DNA from: Zobellia russellii
GTDB taxonomy: Bacteria; Bacteroidota; Bacteroidia; Flavobacteriales; Flavobacteriaceae
Length of the DNA: 64,000 bases
Assembly: GCF_018728565.1 (NCBI RefSeq)
Contig: NZ_JACSOI010000002.1
Coordinates: 583,047 to 647,046 of the forward strand
Reading direction: 5' to 3'
The notes under the pieces are model-generated. The model was not told the origin of the DNA, made no database searches, and saw only the letters and a list, made by a program, of their open reading frames with translations. Position 1 is the first letter of the stretch, and every line of letters begins with the position of its first letter. The translations under genes were made by a program, and so were the position numbers. This document shows positions 1 to 7,724 of the stretch, piece by piece.

Positions 1-2011
1 TATCTCCTTTGTAAGTTGTTGCCTGTCCACCAGAGTTAATGCGAAGGGCAAAATTGACATCCGAATCAGTATCCGTATCCGTCTCATCAGTATCTACATC
101 ATCCTCATCAACAAGATTTTCTGTTCTAATTCTATACGCCCAACCTTTGGTCCGGTCATTATTGGGTACAGTTGGTGTTTTCATAGCCCCAGAGCTATTT
201 GTTGTGATATTCTCCGAGGAAATCCAACCTCCATTGTTCACATCCCACCATTGAAACTGATAGGTCTTTGACGGTTGTAAGTTCTTTAATGTGGGCAGCG
301 CTTTAGCGTTCTTTCTAGAGTCTGCCGTAAAAAAACCAAGTGCGAACGATTTGTCCTTGGACACAGATAAGGTGTGCAAGTAGTCCTGACTATCACTTAA
401 ATGAGTATCCGCAGCAGGCACCAATTGACTGTAATCATGCCCCTTGTCCAATACAAAATCTTTTAAATGCCCCATAGACTGGGATTCAAACGCGTTAAGC
501 GCGCTAACCTGAGGCTCATTAACAGGCACAACGGTAGCTCCTCCAGACCTTGAGGTAGAACTTGCCGCACCAGCGTACCACGCATCTCCCCAAGCATGGC
601 CCGCCAGACCACCACTTAGCACGGAACCGTACATTTGCATTTGCGCCATGCTGGTGTCATCCATTCCCGGATTGATTTCGTTCATGGAATGCAGACCCCA
701 ACCTGGATAAAACGGTTCTAAATTTAAGGCAGGTTTAGTTGTTCTTCCGTGATAAATATCCCGCAACCAAGAGTGCATGGTCTCATCCCTCTCGGCATTA
801 CTCACATTTTGAATATCAAGTGCAGTAGGTATATCCCGTTCCCAATTCTTTAATGTTGTATTGTATGACATTGCGGTCCTAGGCTGACCATAGGGCATTT
901 TATACCCTCCAATTTTTTTGTTAAGTTCACTATTTGCGTGTTTGACCAATTTTAACCACTCTGGATATACATTTCCCGAGTTGGTATCATGGTGCACCCA
1001 ACTAAAAATCATATTGTAACATCCATATCGCGCCCACAGATAGCGGATATAATTGTAAAACGCATTTTTCTCTACCTGAGAACGAAATGGCCATCGTTCA
1101 TGTCTTCTTATGGATTCGAACAAGGTTACAAATCCTTGCTCTGACAGGAATTGCATCCGCTGGTCTACGGACTGCCAATATTTTGGGTCAATTTTTTGAT
1201 AATCCGCTTCCGGAAGTTTATCGGTTATGGATTGCCCTCTAGTCTTCAATTCAAAAGGAGTCTCACCATTAGGTGCAATTTTCTCACCCCAAGTCTCACT
1301 GGCCCACAATCCGCTTTCTTTACCCGGGCGATCCAAATTTCTTCCTAACTGTTCCAAATAGGTATCATCCGGAAAACTTGCAATAACGTTAAGCCCGTTG
1401 AAGCCTTGTTTTTTTCTTGCTGAAATATAATCCTTAAACGATATACCGGAAATGTCATTAGCACGATCAAAACCAAATACTGCAGTCAATGCGGACCAAG
1501 ACGTATCGGCTGTGAAAAAGAAGGGAGTACCATCTGCATACTCTAAAGTTCGTTTGTTAGGGGCCACCCTGATAAATCCGCGATTATTGGGATTGCTACT
1601 CACGTCTGCAATAGATGCACTAAACGTTCCGCTTTTACCAATAAAACCACGGTCAGATTTTGTAACGGTCTCGTCTAGCACTTTCCAAGACCAGTTACCG
1701 GGCGAAGTAGCCACCAAACGACCACGAAATACATTTCCGCCATCCCAAAATACGGGAATACGATATGCCTCACCGGCCGAACCTTCTTTTTTTAGCTCAA
1801 CCCACACATCCACTTCCATGTAAGGGTTGCTATATTGCTGTTGGCTGTTGAATTCTATTTCAACAACCTCCATGACCGAGAAATTAGTTTTTTGGGCAAA
1901 TACACTTGCACCTGTACAGCTCAAGAGCATTACCAATAAAACAATTCTACCTAGGAAAAAATTTTGCTTGTAAAAGGGTTTACTTTTAAAGTAATCAATA
2001 AATGAAGTCAT
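1..2011 (-). CDS. Secreted DUF5060/DUF4038 glycoside hydrolase (3' end outside window)
   Basis: The reading frame is open from an ATG at 2011 to the window edge, giving about 670 codons. The N-terminus carries a signal peptide ending near SVFAQ; an LLSC sequence just before it could also serve as a lipobox. An immunoglobulin-like DUF5060 region covers about residues 46-130. It is followed by an apiosidase-like DUF4038 (GH140-like) TIM barrel with TADTSW near residue 169, FSWVHHDT near 337 and NLEPFYPGWG near 428. A collagen-binding-like beta domain follows. After an Asp/Thr-rich linker (about 627-650) a malectin-like carbohydrate-binding domain begins (VNFALRINSGGQ) and is cut by the window edge. 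By family it should act on plant or algal polysaccharide side chains; the substrate is unknown. More C-terminal domains, possibly a T9SS tail, probably lie outside. Confidence 0.85.
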   Translation of the reverse strand, partial: MTSFIDYFKSKPFYKQNFFLGRIVLLVMLLSCTGASVFAQKTNFSVMEVVEIEFNSQQQYSNPYMEVDVWVELKKEGSAGEAYRIPVFWDGGNVFRGRLVATSPGNWSWKVLDETVTKSDRGFIGKSGTFSASIADVSSNPNNRGFIRVAPNKRTLEYADGTPFFFTADTSWSALTAVFGFDRANDISGISFKDYISARKKQGFNGLNVIASFPDDTYLEQLGRNLDRPGKESGLWASETWGEKIAPNGETPFELKTRGQSITDKLPEADYQKIDPKYWQSVDQRMQFLSEQGFVTLFESIRRHERWPFRSQVEKNAFYNYIRYLWARYGCYNMIFSWVHHDTNSGNVYPEWLKLVKHANSELNKKIGGYKMPYGQPRTAMSYNTTLKNWERDIPTALDIQNVSNAERDETMHSWLRDIYHGRTTKPALNLEPFYPGWGLHSMNEINPGMDDTSMAQMQMYGSVLSGGLAGHAWGDAWYAGAASSTSRSGGATVVPVNEPQVSALNAFESQSMGHLKDFVLDKGHDYSQLVPAADTHLSDSQDYLHTLSVSKDKSFALGFFTADSRKNAKALPTLKNLQPSKTYQFQWWDVNNGGWISSENITTNSSGAMKTPTVPNNDRTKGWAYRIRTENLVDEDDVDTDETDTDTDSDVNFALRINSGGQATTYKGD

Positions 2012-2052
2012 GGGGAATGGGGGATTTTGAATAATATGTCCGTAACAATACA

Positions 2053-2062
2053 CATACGTATG
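2053..2062. promoter_or_regulatory. 10-bp perfect palindrome upstream of the glycoside hydrolase
   Basis: CATACGTATG is a perfect palindrome 42 bp upstream of the start of the secreted glycoside hydrolase. It could be an operator half or dyad, but 10-bp palindromes also occur by chance. No matching second copy was noticed nearby. Confidence 0.2.
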
Positions 2063-2228
2063 AATCACAGATTTTAGATGTCACTCATCGATATATTTTG
2101 CATTTTAACGATTCTAACGCACAGTAGAACTTTTTATTGTGTGAATCATCAGTATTAAAGACCAAACCCACAAATTTGACAATCCCCCAATCATCTCCTC
2201 TGCAGGCCGGTCTTACTCTTTATAACTT

Positions 2229-2438
2229 TTAGGATGGACTACAACAGCCCTTTGCACAACGTTGGCAAGGGTTTGCCTGCTTATAAATTTGTTTAGCCGC
2301 ATCTACCGCCAAATAACAAGAACCATGAACCCCTAGATCGGTTTTACTCAAAATAAAGGCCAGTAAATTACAATCTTCTTTATGCACATCATAGTCTCCA
2401 TTGGCCTGAGCCGTATTGTTAACATAGTATCTGGTCAT
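2229..2438 (-). CDS. Small Cys-rich conserved protein (69 aa)
   Basis: This 69-residue protein starts MTRYYVNNTAQANGDYDVHK and has conserved-looking Cys positions: one after HKED, one in HGSC, and a C-terminal cluster CQRCAKGCC. It resembles a widespread family of short bacterial proteins that begin YYVN-x-AQ-x-NGDHEVH and end in a CYYC-like pair. No function is established that I know of. The Cys and His pattern suggests metal binding, which is inference. It lies downstream of the two-component genes but is separated from them by a hairpin terminator (2480-2507), so it is probably its own unit. Confidence 0.75.
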   Translation of the reverse strand: MTRYYVNNTAQANGDYDVHKEDCNLLAFILSKTDLGVHGSCYLAVDAAKQIYKQANPCQRCAKGCCSPS

Positions 2439-2479
2439 TGGTTATAAAACTTTTGCCAAACCTAACACCTTTACAAAAC

Positions 2480-2507
2480 AATCCCTTACAGATATCCGTA
2501 AGGGATT
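2480..2507 (-). terminator. Hairpin terminator after the response regulator gene
   Basis: AATCCCTTAC (2480-2489) pairs with GTAAGGGATT (2498-2507) around an 8-nt loop. On the minus strand it is followed by a T-rich stretch (TTGTTTTG). It lies about 40 nt past the stop of the response regulator. Confidence 0.65.
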
Positions 2508-2546
2508 GACATTTATTGGTCGGGTGATATAATGGAAAATATAGTG

Positions 2547-3212
2547 TTAGATTCTACCTTGTTTTATAAGTTTGGCTATGAGGTGATGGGTGTTCTTTGC
2601 TCCAAAAGCATCAAACAATCTGCTCACTTTTTTATCTATGGTACTCTCACTGTTAGGAGAAATATTCTGGCTCTTTAATTTTTCGGAGATTTCTTTTTTG
2701 GTAAAACCTTCTGCAAGATCTTGTAGAATCATAAGATCATACTTATCCAATTCAAAAAGGGCGCTCCCACCATTTAGGTTAATTTGCGGAGAAACATAGG
2801 TACGGTGTTGGAACACCTCCTGTATAGCCATAATTAATTCATTCAACCCATTACGGCCCTTGCAGACATAACCGTTTATTTGCTGATCGGTAAAAAGAGG
2901 GTTGATTTCAGCTGGGTCATCTACCATAGAATTTACAATAACCTTTATATTCGGGTCTACCGCCCGTATAGCCTCAATTAGCGATTGTCCGGAAGTTAGT
3001 TTGCGTTCTACCGGCCCTTCCTTGAACGAGAGGTCCGTAATTAACAATTCATACGGCTCCCCGTTTTGAAAAGCAACCTTAAATCTATTGTACGCCTTAT
3101 CGCAATACAGTTCTTCCTGTATATCCTCTACCTCTAACCGGTTCTCCAAGGCATTGACTATACCTTTATTGGTGTCCTGAAAATCTTCGGCAATAAGTAT
3201 TTTTTTGAACAT
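2547..3212 (-). CDS. Response regulator, REC plus LuxR-type helix-turn-helix
   Basis: From the ATG at 3212 the protein starts MFKKILIAED. The acidic pair is E9-D10 and the phospho-acceptor Asp is D60 (LLITDLS). The C-terminal part (LDKYDLMILQDLAEGFTKKE onward) has the shape of a LuxR/NarL DNA-binding helix-turn-helix, although the SPNSESTIDKKVSRLFDAF stretch is a divergent version of the recognition region. A GTG nine bases upstream (3221) is an alternative start. The gene follows the histidine kinase stop within about 12 nt, so the two form a NarX/NarL-type pair in one operon. The signal sensed is unknown. Confidence 0.85.
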   Translation of the reverse strand: MFKKILIAEDFQDTNKGIVNALENRLEVEDIQEELYCDKAYNRFKVAFQNGEPYELLITDLSFKEGPVERKLTSGQSLIEAIRAVDPNIKVIVNSMVDDPAEINPLFTDQQINGYVCKGRNGLNELIMAIQEVFQHRTYVSPQINLNGGSALFELDKYDLMILQDLAEGFTKKEISEKLKSQNISPNSESTIDKKVSRLFDAFGAKNTHHLIAKLIKQGRI

Positions 3213-3224
3213 AATCTGCACTTT

Positions 3225-5156
3225 TTAATTCGGAATTTCAATCTGGGCCCTAAAACCATCGCCCTTATCTGAATCAAAAGTAAGACTTCCCTTTATTGCC
3301 TGAATACGCTTTTCTGTATTCCAGAGTCCATTTTTATTATTTAAGCTACTTTTTGTTGCTCCGTTACCGTTATCGGTATAACTAATTACCAATTTTTTCT
3401 TTAACTGTTCAAAATGAATGGACACCACTGTAGCACCACTGTGCTTTTGCATATTTATCATTAGCTCCTGCAGCACTTTGTACAAGGTTTTTTTCGTTAA
3501 CGCAGAAAGACTATCCCATTCTACCTCCAAACTTCCGGTAACTAGTAACTGCGCATTTCTGCCATAGCCACTTAACATACCAAAAAGCACTTCCTTGAAT
3601 TTGGGTCCCGTATCCACATCGTTTATTTCCCTGGAAAAATCCCGACTTTGGTTATAAAGGCCATCAACCACGTTTAGGACCTCGGTACGCTGGGCTCCGT
3701 TTTGGAGCAAAACCATAGCATGATTTAGTTTTCCGGCAAAATCGTCATGTAGTTTTCTAGATAGTTCAGCTTCGGTCTCATATGTAGCTTCTATCTTTAC
3801 TGTCCTATTTTCCTGTTTTAAGTGCCTTGCCCGTTGCACTAAATAGAACCCCGCAAAAACAGAAACGAATAAGAGTAACGCAAAGCCCGAATAGGATATA
3901 ATTTTTTGATTTCGCTGTTCAACCACTTCCAAATTGCGTTCCGCATTTTCTTTTTCTAAGCGTAGAATGGACTCCTGTTTAAACCTGTCATCATACCTAT
4001 ATTTTGCAAATTGGGTCTTTACCTTTAATTCTTGCTCGTACAAACTATCTTGCAAAAACACATACCTATTTTTCATTCCCACATCTGCCGGCAATAACTT
4101 CATCAGCTGTTTTAAAGCATCTTTTTCCGCACGCGGTATTTTTAAAGTTTTAGATAGGCGTATGACCGAATCAAAATAGACTTTGGATTTTTCCGGACTG
4201 GCAGCACCATAAAATTCGCCCATATGCGTATAACTAGCTATTTGCCCTCTTTTATCCCCCTTATTAATTCTAATGGCCAACGGCTTTTGAAATTCATCTT
4301 CCCAAACAGAATAGCCTGCCAACCACTTTGCATAGGCCAAATTATCCAAAACCCGTGCATATTCCTTCTGATGTTTCTTTAAAGTGGAGTCATTTGCTAT
4401 CCTACCCAACAAATCAATAGCATCATCATACGCCTTACTATCTATGTAACTTGCAGCCAAATTGTTCTCATAGATCAGCTTATCAATATTTGATTGTGTG
4501 GTACCAATTGCTTTTTGATAATATTTTACAGCATCGGAAAAATTCAACAATTTCCTATGGTTGGTTGCCAAGGTATTATAGCAATTAGCCCTATCCGTAG
4601 GTGATTTTAAAAACTTTAAAGCATCGGTAAGCGTCTCTTTACTACCAAAAAAATCATTGTTGTTCTTTTGAATAATACCAATATTCATTAAGTTGTCCCC
4701 TACCCCAACACTATCGTTCAGACTTTGATAATATTCTTTTGAACGTGAATAATTTTCAACGGCCTTAAAATAATCGTGCTCAATTTCAGCAAAATAATAT
4801 CCCCTTAAATAATAGTGTTCCCCTAAAAGCGATGCCTTACCTATTTTATCCCTTTGACTTACCAAAAGATCACTATACTTCAAAAGACTATCATATTGAC
4901 CCGAGCTAAAATGAAGCATACTTTTTTCATCAAGCACATACCCATAAAGGGAATCAACAACGGGGTCTTTTAGTTTTTTATAAGATGCATTTATGGCCCG
5001 TAGTTTTTCCTTGAGTGAAAGCGACTTCTCTTTTGAAAGGTTATAATACACCAAAGTGCTGTCCGAAACTCCAGCACTGCCCACACCGGAAGGTTCATTC
5101 TTTGAAGAACAACAAACTATGAAACAAAAAGAAATTAAAAAAAGTAACTTCTTCAC
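3225..5156 (-). CDS. TPR-containing membrane sensor histidine kinase (NarX/DesK type)
   Basis: The kinase has a hydrophobic N-terminus with a Cys pair that looks like a lipoprotein signal, tetratricopeptide-like repeats through the first 370 residues or so, a coiled coil, and one transmembrane helix (SGFALLLFVSVFAGFYLV). A HisKA_3 dimerization domain follows with LHDDFAGKLN; the His is residue 489 counted from 5213. The HATPase domain has ELMINMQKHSGAT and DNGNGATKSSLNNKNG. No ATG is available: the longest frame opens with TTG at 5213, while a GTG at 5156 gives a compact signal (VKKLLFLISFCFIVCC), which I prefer. TPR kinases of this layout are common in Bacteroidota. Its partner is the adjacent response regulator. 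Confidence 0.85.
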   Translation of the reverse strand: MKKLLFLISFCFIVCCSSKNEPSGVGSAGVSDSTLVYYNLSKEKSLSLKEKLRAINASYKKLKDPVVDSLYGYVLDEKSMLHFSSGQYDSLLKYSDLLVSQRDKIGKASLLGEHYYLRGYYFAEIEHDYFKAVENYSRSKEYYQSLNDSVGVGDNLMNIGIIQKNNNDFFGSKETLTDALKFLKSPTDRANCYNTLATNHRKLLNFSDAVKYYQKAIGTTQSNIDKLIYENNLAASYIDSKAYDDAIDLLGRIANDSTLKKHQKEYARVLDNLAYAKWLAGYSVWEDEFQKPLAIRINKGDKRGQIASYTHMGEFYGAASPEKSKVYFDSVIRLSKTLKIPRAEKDALKQLMKLLPADVGMKNRYVFLQDSLYEQELKVKTQFAKYRYDDRFKQESILRLEKENAERNLEVVEQRNQKIISYSGFALLLFVSVFAGFYLVQRARHLKQENRTVKIEATYETEAELSRKLHDDFAGKLNHAMVLLQNGAQRTEVLNVVDGLYNQSRDFSREINDVDTGPKFKEVLFGMLSGYGRNAQLLVTGSLEVEWDSLSALTKKTLYKVLQELMINMQKHSGATVVSIHFEQLKKKLVISYTDNGNGATKSSLNNKNGLWNTEKRIQAIKGSLTFDSDKGDGFRAQIEIPN

Positions 5157-5610
5157 AAGCAATGGGGAATTCTGAGGTTGAACTAAATAATCATGCTTCA
5201 AATCAGGGCTCAAAATAGTAAATTAAATTGGTACTTGTCCTATTCAAACAGCCCTTTGAGATTACCAAGAAAACCTCTTTGAATTCCGACCAAATCACTC
5301 CAAAAACATCTGACCGAGACAACTTTTTCATAAAATTCCTTTTTGCTTTTTTTCTAAAGTGACTATGTGTTTTTCTGTAATAGAACATCCTACAAAATTT
5401 GGTTATGAATGTTCATTAACCACTGATATTTTCATTTCTCTCATAAAATCATTTAGACTAATAAACCATAGACACACCCTACTAAACAAACATCAAACGT
5501 ACAATTTACATTTTATATGAAAATTTCACTTTTTCTAAAAAAAGCAAAGGCATCAAAGGTAATTTCGCATATAATTAAGGTAAAATATGACATTATTTAT
5601 GTTAATTAAT

Positions 5611-5641
5611 TTGGTAAGTAAAAAAATAAAGTTTTCATTTG
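5611..5641 (+). promoter_or_regulatory. Predicted promoter of the polyol transport operon
   Basis: A TTG at 5611-5613 and TTCATTTG at 5634-5641 are separated by 20 bp. This fits the Bacteroidota pattern TTG-N(17-23)-TAnnTTTG with one mismatch in the -7 box. Transcription would start near 5647, inside the inverted repeat at 5644-5670. Confidence 0.5.
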
Positions 5642-5643
5642 CT

Positions 5644-5670
5644 TAATAAACGTCAAAAAGACGTTTATTA
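5644..5670. promoter_or_regulatory. Perfect 11-bp inverted repeat, probable operator of the polyol operon
   Basis: TAATAAACGTC (5644-5654) and GACGTTTATTA (5660-5670) form a perfect inverted repeat with a 5-A spacer. It lies 25 bp before the first gene and covers the predicted transcription start, which is the classic position of a repressor site. The same sequence would also fold into a hairpin at the 5' end of the mRNA, so an RNA role is the alternative. The regulator is not shown; the Nudix-type regulator at 14298 is the nearest candidate. Confidence 0.6.
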
Positions 5671-5694
5671 TAATCAACTTGTAACCTTCACATT

Positions 5695-6591
5695 ATGAAA
5701 CTAACACTACCCATTTCACAAAGTAGAATCGGTTTTACTTTGAAGAATCTACATCCTAAAGAAATTGAACTATTCTATAAAGCCTCTTTTATGACGGTTT
5801 TTTTGTTCACTCTCTTCATTGGCATTAATTCAGCTGTAGCACAGGAAGAAACAAAAAACAAAGACCGCTACAAACCTTTTAACACTGGCGGCCATCTAAA
5901 GAACATGCATATATGGCACGGTTCTGTAGTACATCCCGGAGCCATGTTCGCCACCCATTTGGAATATAATTCAAAGAATGAAAAATTTACACTTGGTGTA
6001 TGGGGCGGTGCCGGATTTACCACTACCGATGTTATCCATAAGGATTCAGGGCAGAACGTAAGGGCCAACTATAAGGAGGTTTCCATTTATGCCGTCTATC
6101 GTCTTTCTGATACATTTTTTGCCGAAGCCGTATCGCACAACAATTACACAGGCGTAGAAGAAAGGGGCGACACACTTCACTATTGGAGCTATGATAAAAC
6201 ACAGGGATATAATTTTGTTGATATCAATTTTGGTTACAATATTACTCCAAACACATTGCTATATCTGGCTACCATTATAGGCGGTGGTTCCGGAGATTAT
6301 GAAATCCAACCTGATGGCTCTTTAAAAAACTCATGGACGCATTATTTCGAAATAAAGAGCAAAGTATGGAAAATTGACAATTACGAACTATCCTTGTTTG
6401 CCGGTGGCGCATGGTCTTTCCTAACCGATAAAACATTCTACACCCAGAACAAAGCAAATGTTATTAATGTAGGATTGGCCCTAAACAAGAATATTACCGT
6501 AGCCAACTATGAACTACCGGTAGAAGTCACTGCAATGTGGAACCCAGAGAAGCAAGCAACGGTCTTGTCGCTTGATTTTTCCTTATTTTAA
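5695..6591 (+). CDS. Outer-membrane beta-barrel protein of the polyol operon
   Basis: The 298-residue protein has a hydrophobic segment ending INSAVAQ near residue 49, followed by a mature region of alternating strands ending in an aromatic residue (LSLDFSLF). This is typical of outer-membrane barrels. The N-terminus is unusually long for a signal peptide; an ATG at 5791 would shorten it but leaves no positive charge before the hydrophobic core. It is not a TonB-dependent receptor, since it lacks a plug domain. As the first gene of an operon with a complete ABC importer, it is a candidate outer-membrane channel or accessory barrel for the same substrate. That role is inferred only from position. 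Confidence 0.7.
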   Translation: MKLTLPISQSRIGFTLKNLHPKEIELFYKASFMTVFLFTLFIGINSAVAQEETKNKDRYKPFNTGGHLKNMHIWHGSVVHPGAMFATHLEYNSKNEKFTLGVWGGAGFTTTDVIHKDSGQNVRANYKEVSIYAVYRLSDTFFAEAVSHNNYTGVEERGDTLHYWSYDKTQGYNFVDINFGYNITPNTLLYLATIIGGGSGDYEIQPDGSLKNSWTHYFEIKSKVWKIDNYELSLFAGGAWSFLTDKTFYTQNKANVINVGLALNKNITVANYELPVEVTAMWNPEKQATVLSLDFSLF

Positions 6592-6629
6592 CAAAACCTG
6601 AACCTAAATAACAGCTAACAGTATTGATT

Positions 6630-7685
6630 ATGAAAAATAAAAATTCAGCTTTAATGAAAATCATTGGCCCATTCATGGTGGTTACTTTGCTATTTGTGAG
6701 TAGTTGTGCCAGGCAGTTAGAGACAAGCAAATCCTCAAGCAACACATCTGATGATACGGAGGAAAATTTCATAAGTAAAATAGACCTCTCAGAAAAAAGA
6801 ATAGGCTATTGCACCCCCTCGCTAAACGCACCCTACTACCAAGCGCTGTTCCAAAGCATTAAATCCACTACCGAAAAAAATGGCATGACCTTCTTGTCCG
6901 CCGATGGCCAAAATGACATTAACAAACAAATTGCCGCAGTTGAGGACTTAATCACAAAAGGCATTGATGCGCTTCTTCTTAATCCACTAGACCCAGATGC
7001 CTTGGTAGGCGTCACCAAAGTTGCCAAAGCTGCCGGTGTTCCTGTATTCATCATAGACAGTTCTATTGACCCATCCGCAGATTTCGTAACCACCATTCAA
7101 TCCAACAACTTGGCAAACGGAGAACTTGCAGGAGAATGGCTAGCCAAAAAATTCGGTAAAGAAAAAATGAACATAGCCTTATTGAGCGGTAATGCCGGTA
7201 ACCCAGTGGGCAAAACCCGAAAACAAGGGTTGCTACAGGGCATTACGGAAGAACAACTTAGAACGTTGGGTTATATTGACCTGAACATTAAAACCCAAAT
7301 GTACACCAACTGGTCCTATGCCGGCGGTTTGCAGGCCATGGAAGACGTTTTGGTTGCCCACCCCGATGTAAACGTAGTCATTACCGAATCTGATGTTTGC
7401 GTACTAGGAGCTATAAAAGCAATTGCCCAGGCCGGCAAAACTGATGATATTTTAATAGTTGCCGGCGCAGACGGGCAAAAAGAGGCTATTAAATACATTA
7501 TGGAAACCGATTTTTACGGGTGCACCGCCATGAACAGTCCTGTACAGATAGGAAAAAACGCAGTTCAGTATGCCATAGAATACATGAACGGAAAAACCGA
7601 TTTCCCCAAGAACTCATACACTGCACCATTACTGATCACAAAAGAGAATGCTGCACAATACTACAGGCCAGATGCTATATTTTAA
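6630..7685 (+). CDS. Sugar/polyol ABC transporter substrate-binding lipoprotein (RbsB type)
   Basis: The start is the ATG at 6630 (MKNKNSALMK); an in-frame TTG at 6624 is less likely. A lipoprotein signal ends in VSSC. The mature part is a Peripla_BP_4 (ribose-binding type) protein, with KRIGYCTPSLNAPYYQALFQ, the DGQNDINKQIAAVEDLI region, LLNPLDPDALVG and VVITESDVCVLGAIKA. It would sit in the periplasm anchored to the inner membrane and deliver substrate to the permease encoded downstream. The substrate is not readable from the sequence; downstream genes point to a polyol such as mannitol. Confidence 0.9.
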   Translation: MKNKNSALMKIIGPFMVVTLLFVSSCARQLETSKSSSNTSDDTEENFISKIDLSEKRIGYCTPSLNAPYYQALFQSIKSTTEKNGMTFLSADGQNDINKQIAAVEDLITKGIDALLLNPLDPDALVGVTKVAKAAGVPVFIIDSSIDPSADFVTTIQSNNLANGELAGEWLAKKFGKEKMNIALLSGNAGNPVGKTRKQGLLQGITEEQLRTLGYIDLNIKTQMYTNWSYAGGLQAMEDVLVAHPDVNVVITESDVCVLGAIKAIAQAGKTDDILIVAGADGQKEAIKYIMETDFYGCTAMNSPVQIGKNAVQYAIEYMNGKTDFPKNSYTAPLLITKENAAQYYRPDAIF

Positions 7686-7724
7686 GGAAGGTCCGCAACA
7701 CTCAATTAACAAACCTTGTCAGAC

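Larger units (their letters stand above)
5214..5694. other. Intergenic region between two-component operon and polyol operon
   Basis: About 480 bp without a convincing gene. The left part is the promoter region of the minus-strand kinase. The right part is very AT-rich and holds the polyol operon promoter and inverted repeat described separately (5611-5670). A 61-codon frame at 5203-5388 on the minus strand has no recognisable features and overlaps the kinase frame. Confidence 0.6.

Noticed and set aside
5203..5388. 61-codon minus-strand frame before the TPR kinase
   Set aside because: No family features, no signal peptide, very basic composition, and it overlaps the kinase frame in another phase.
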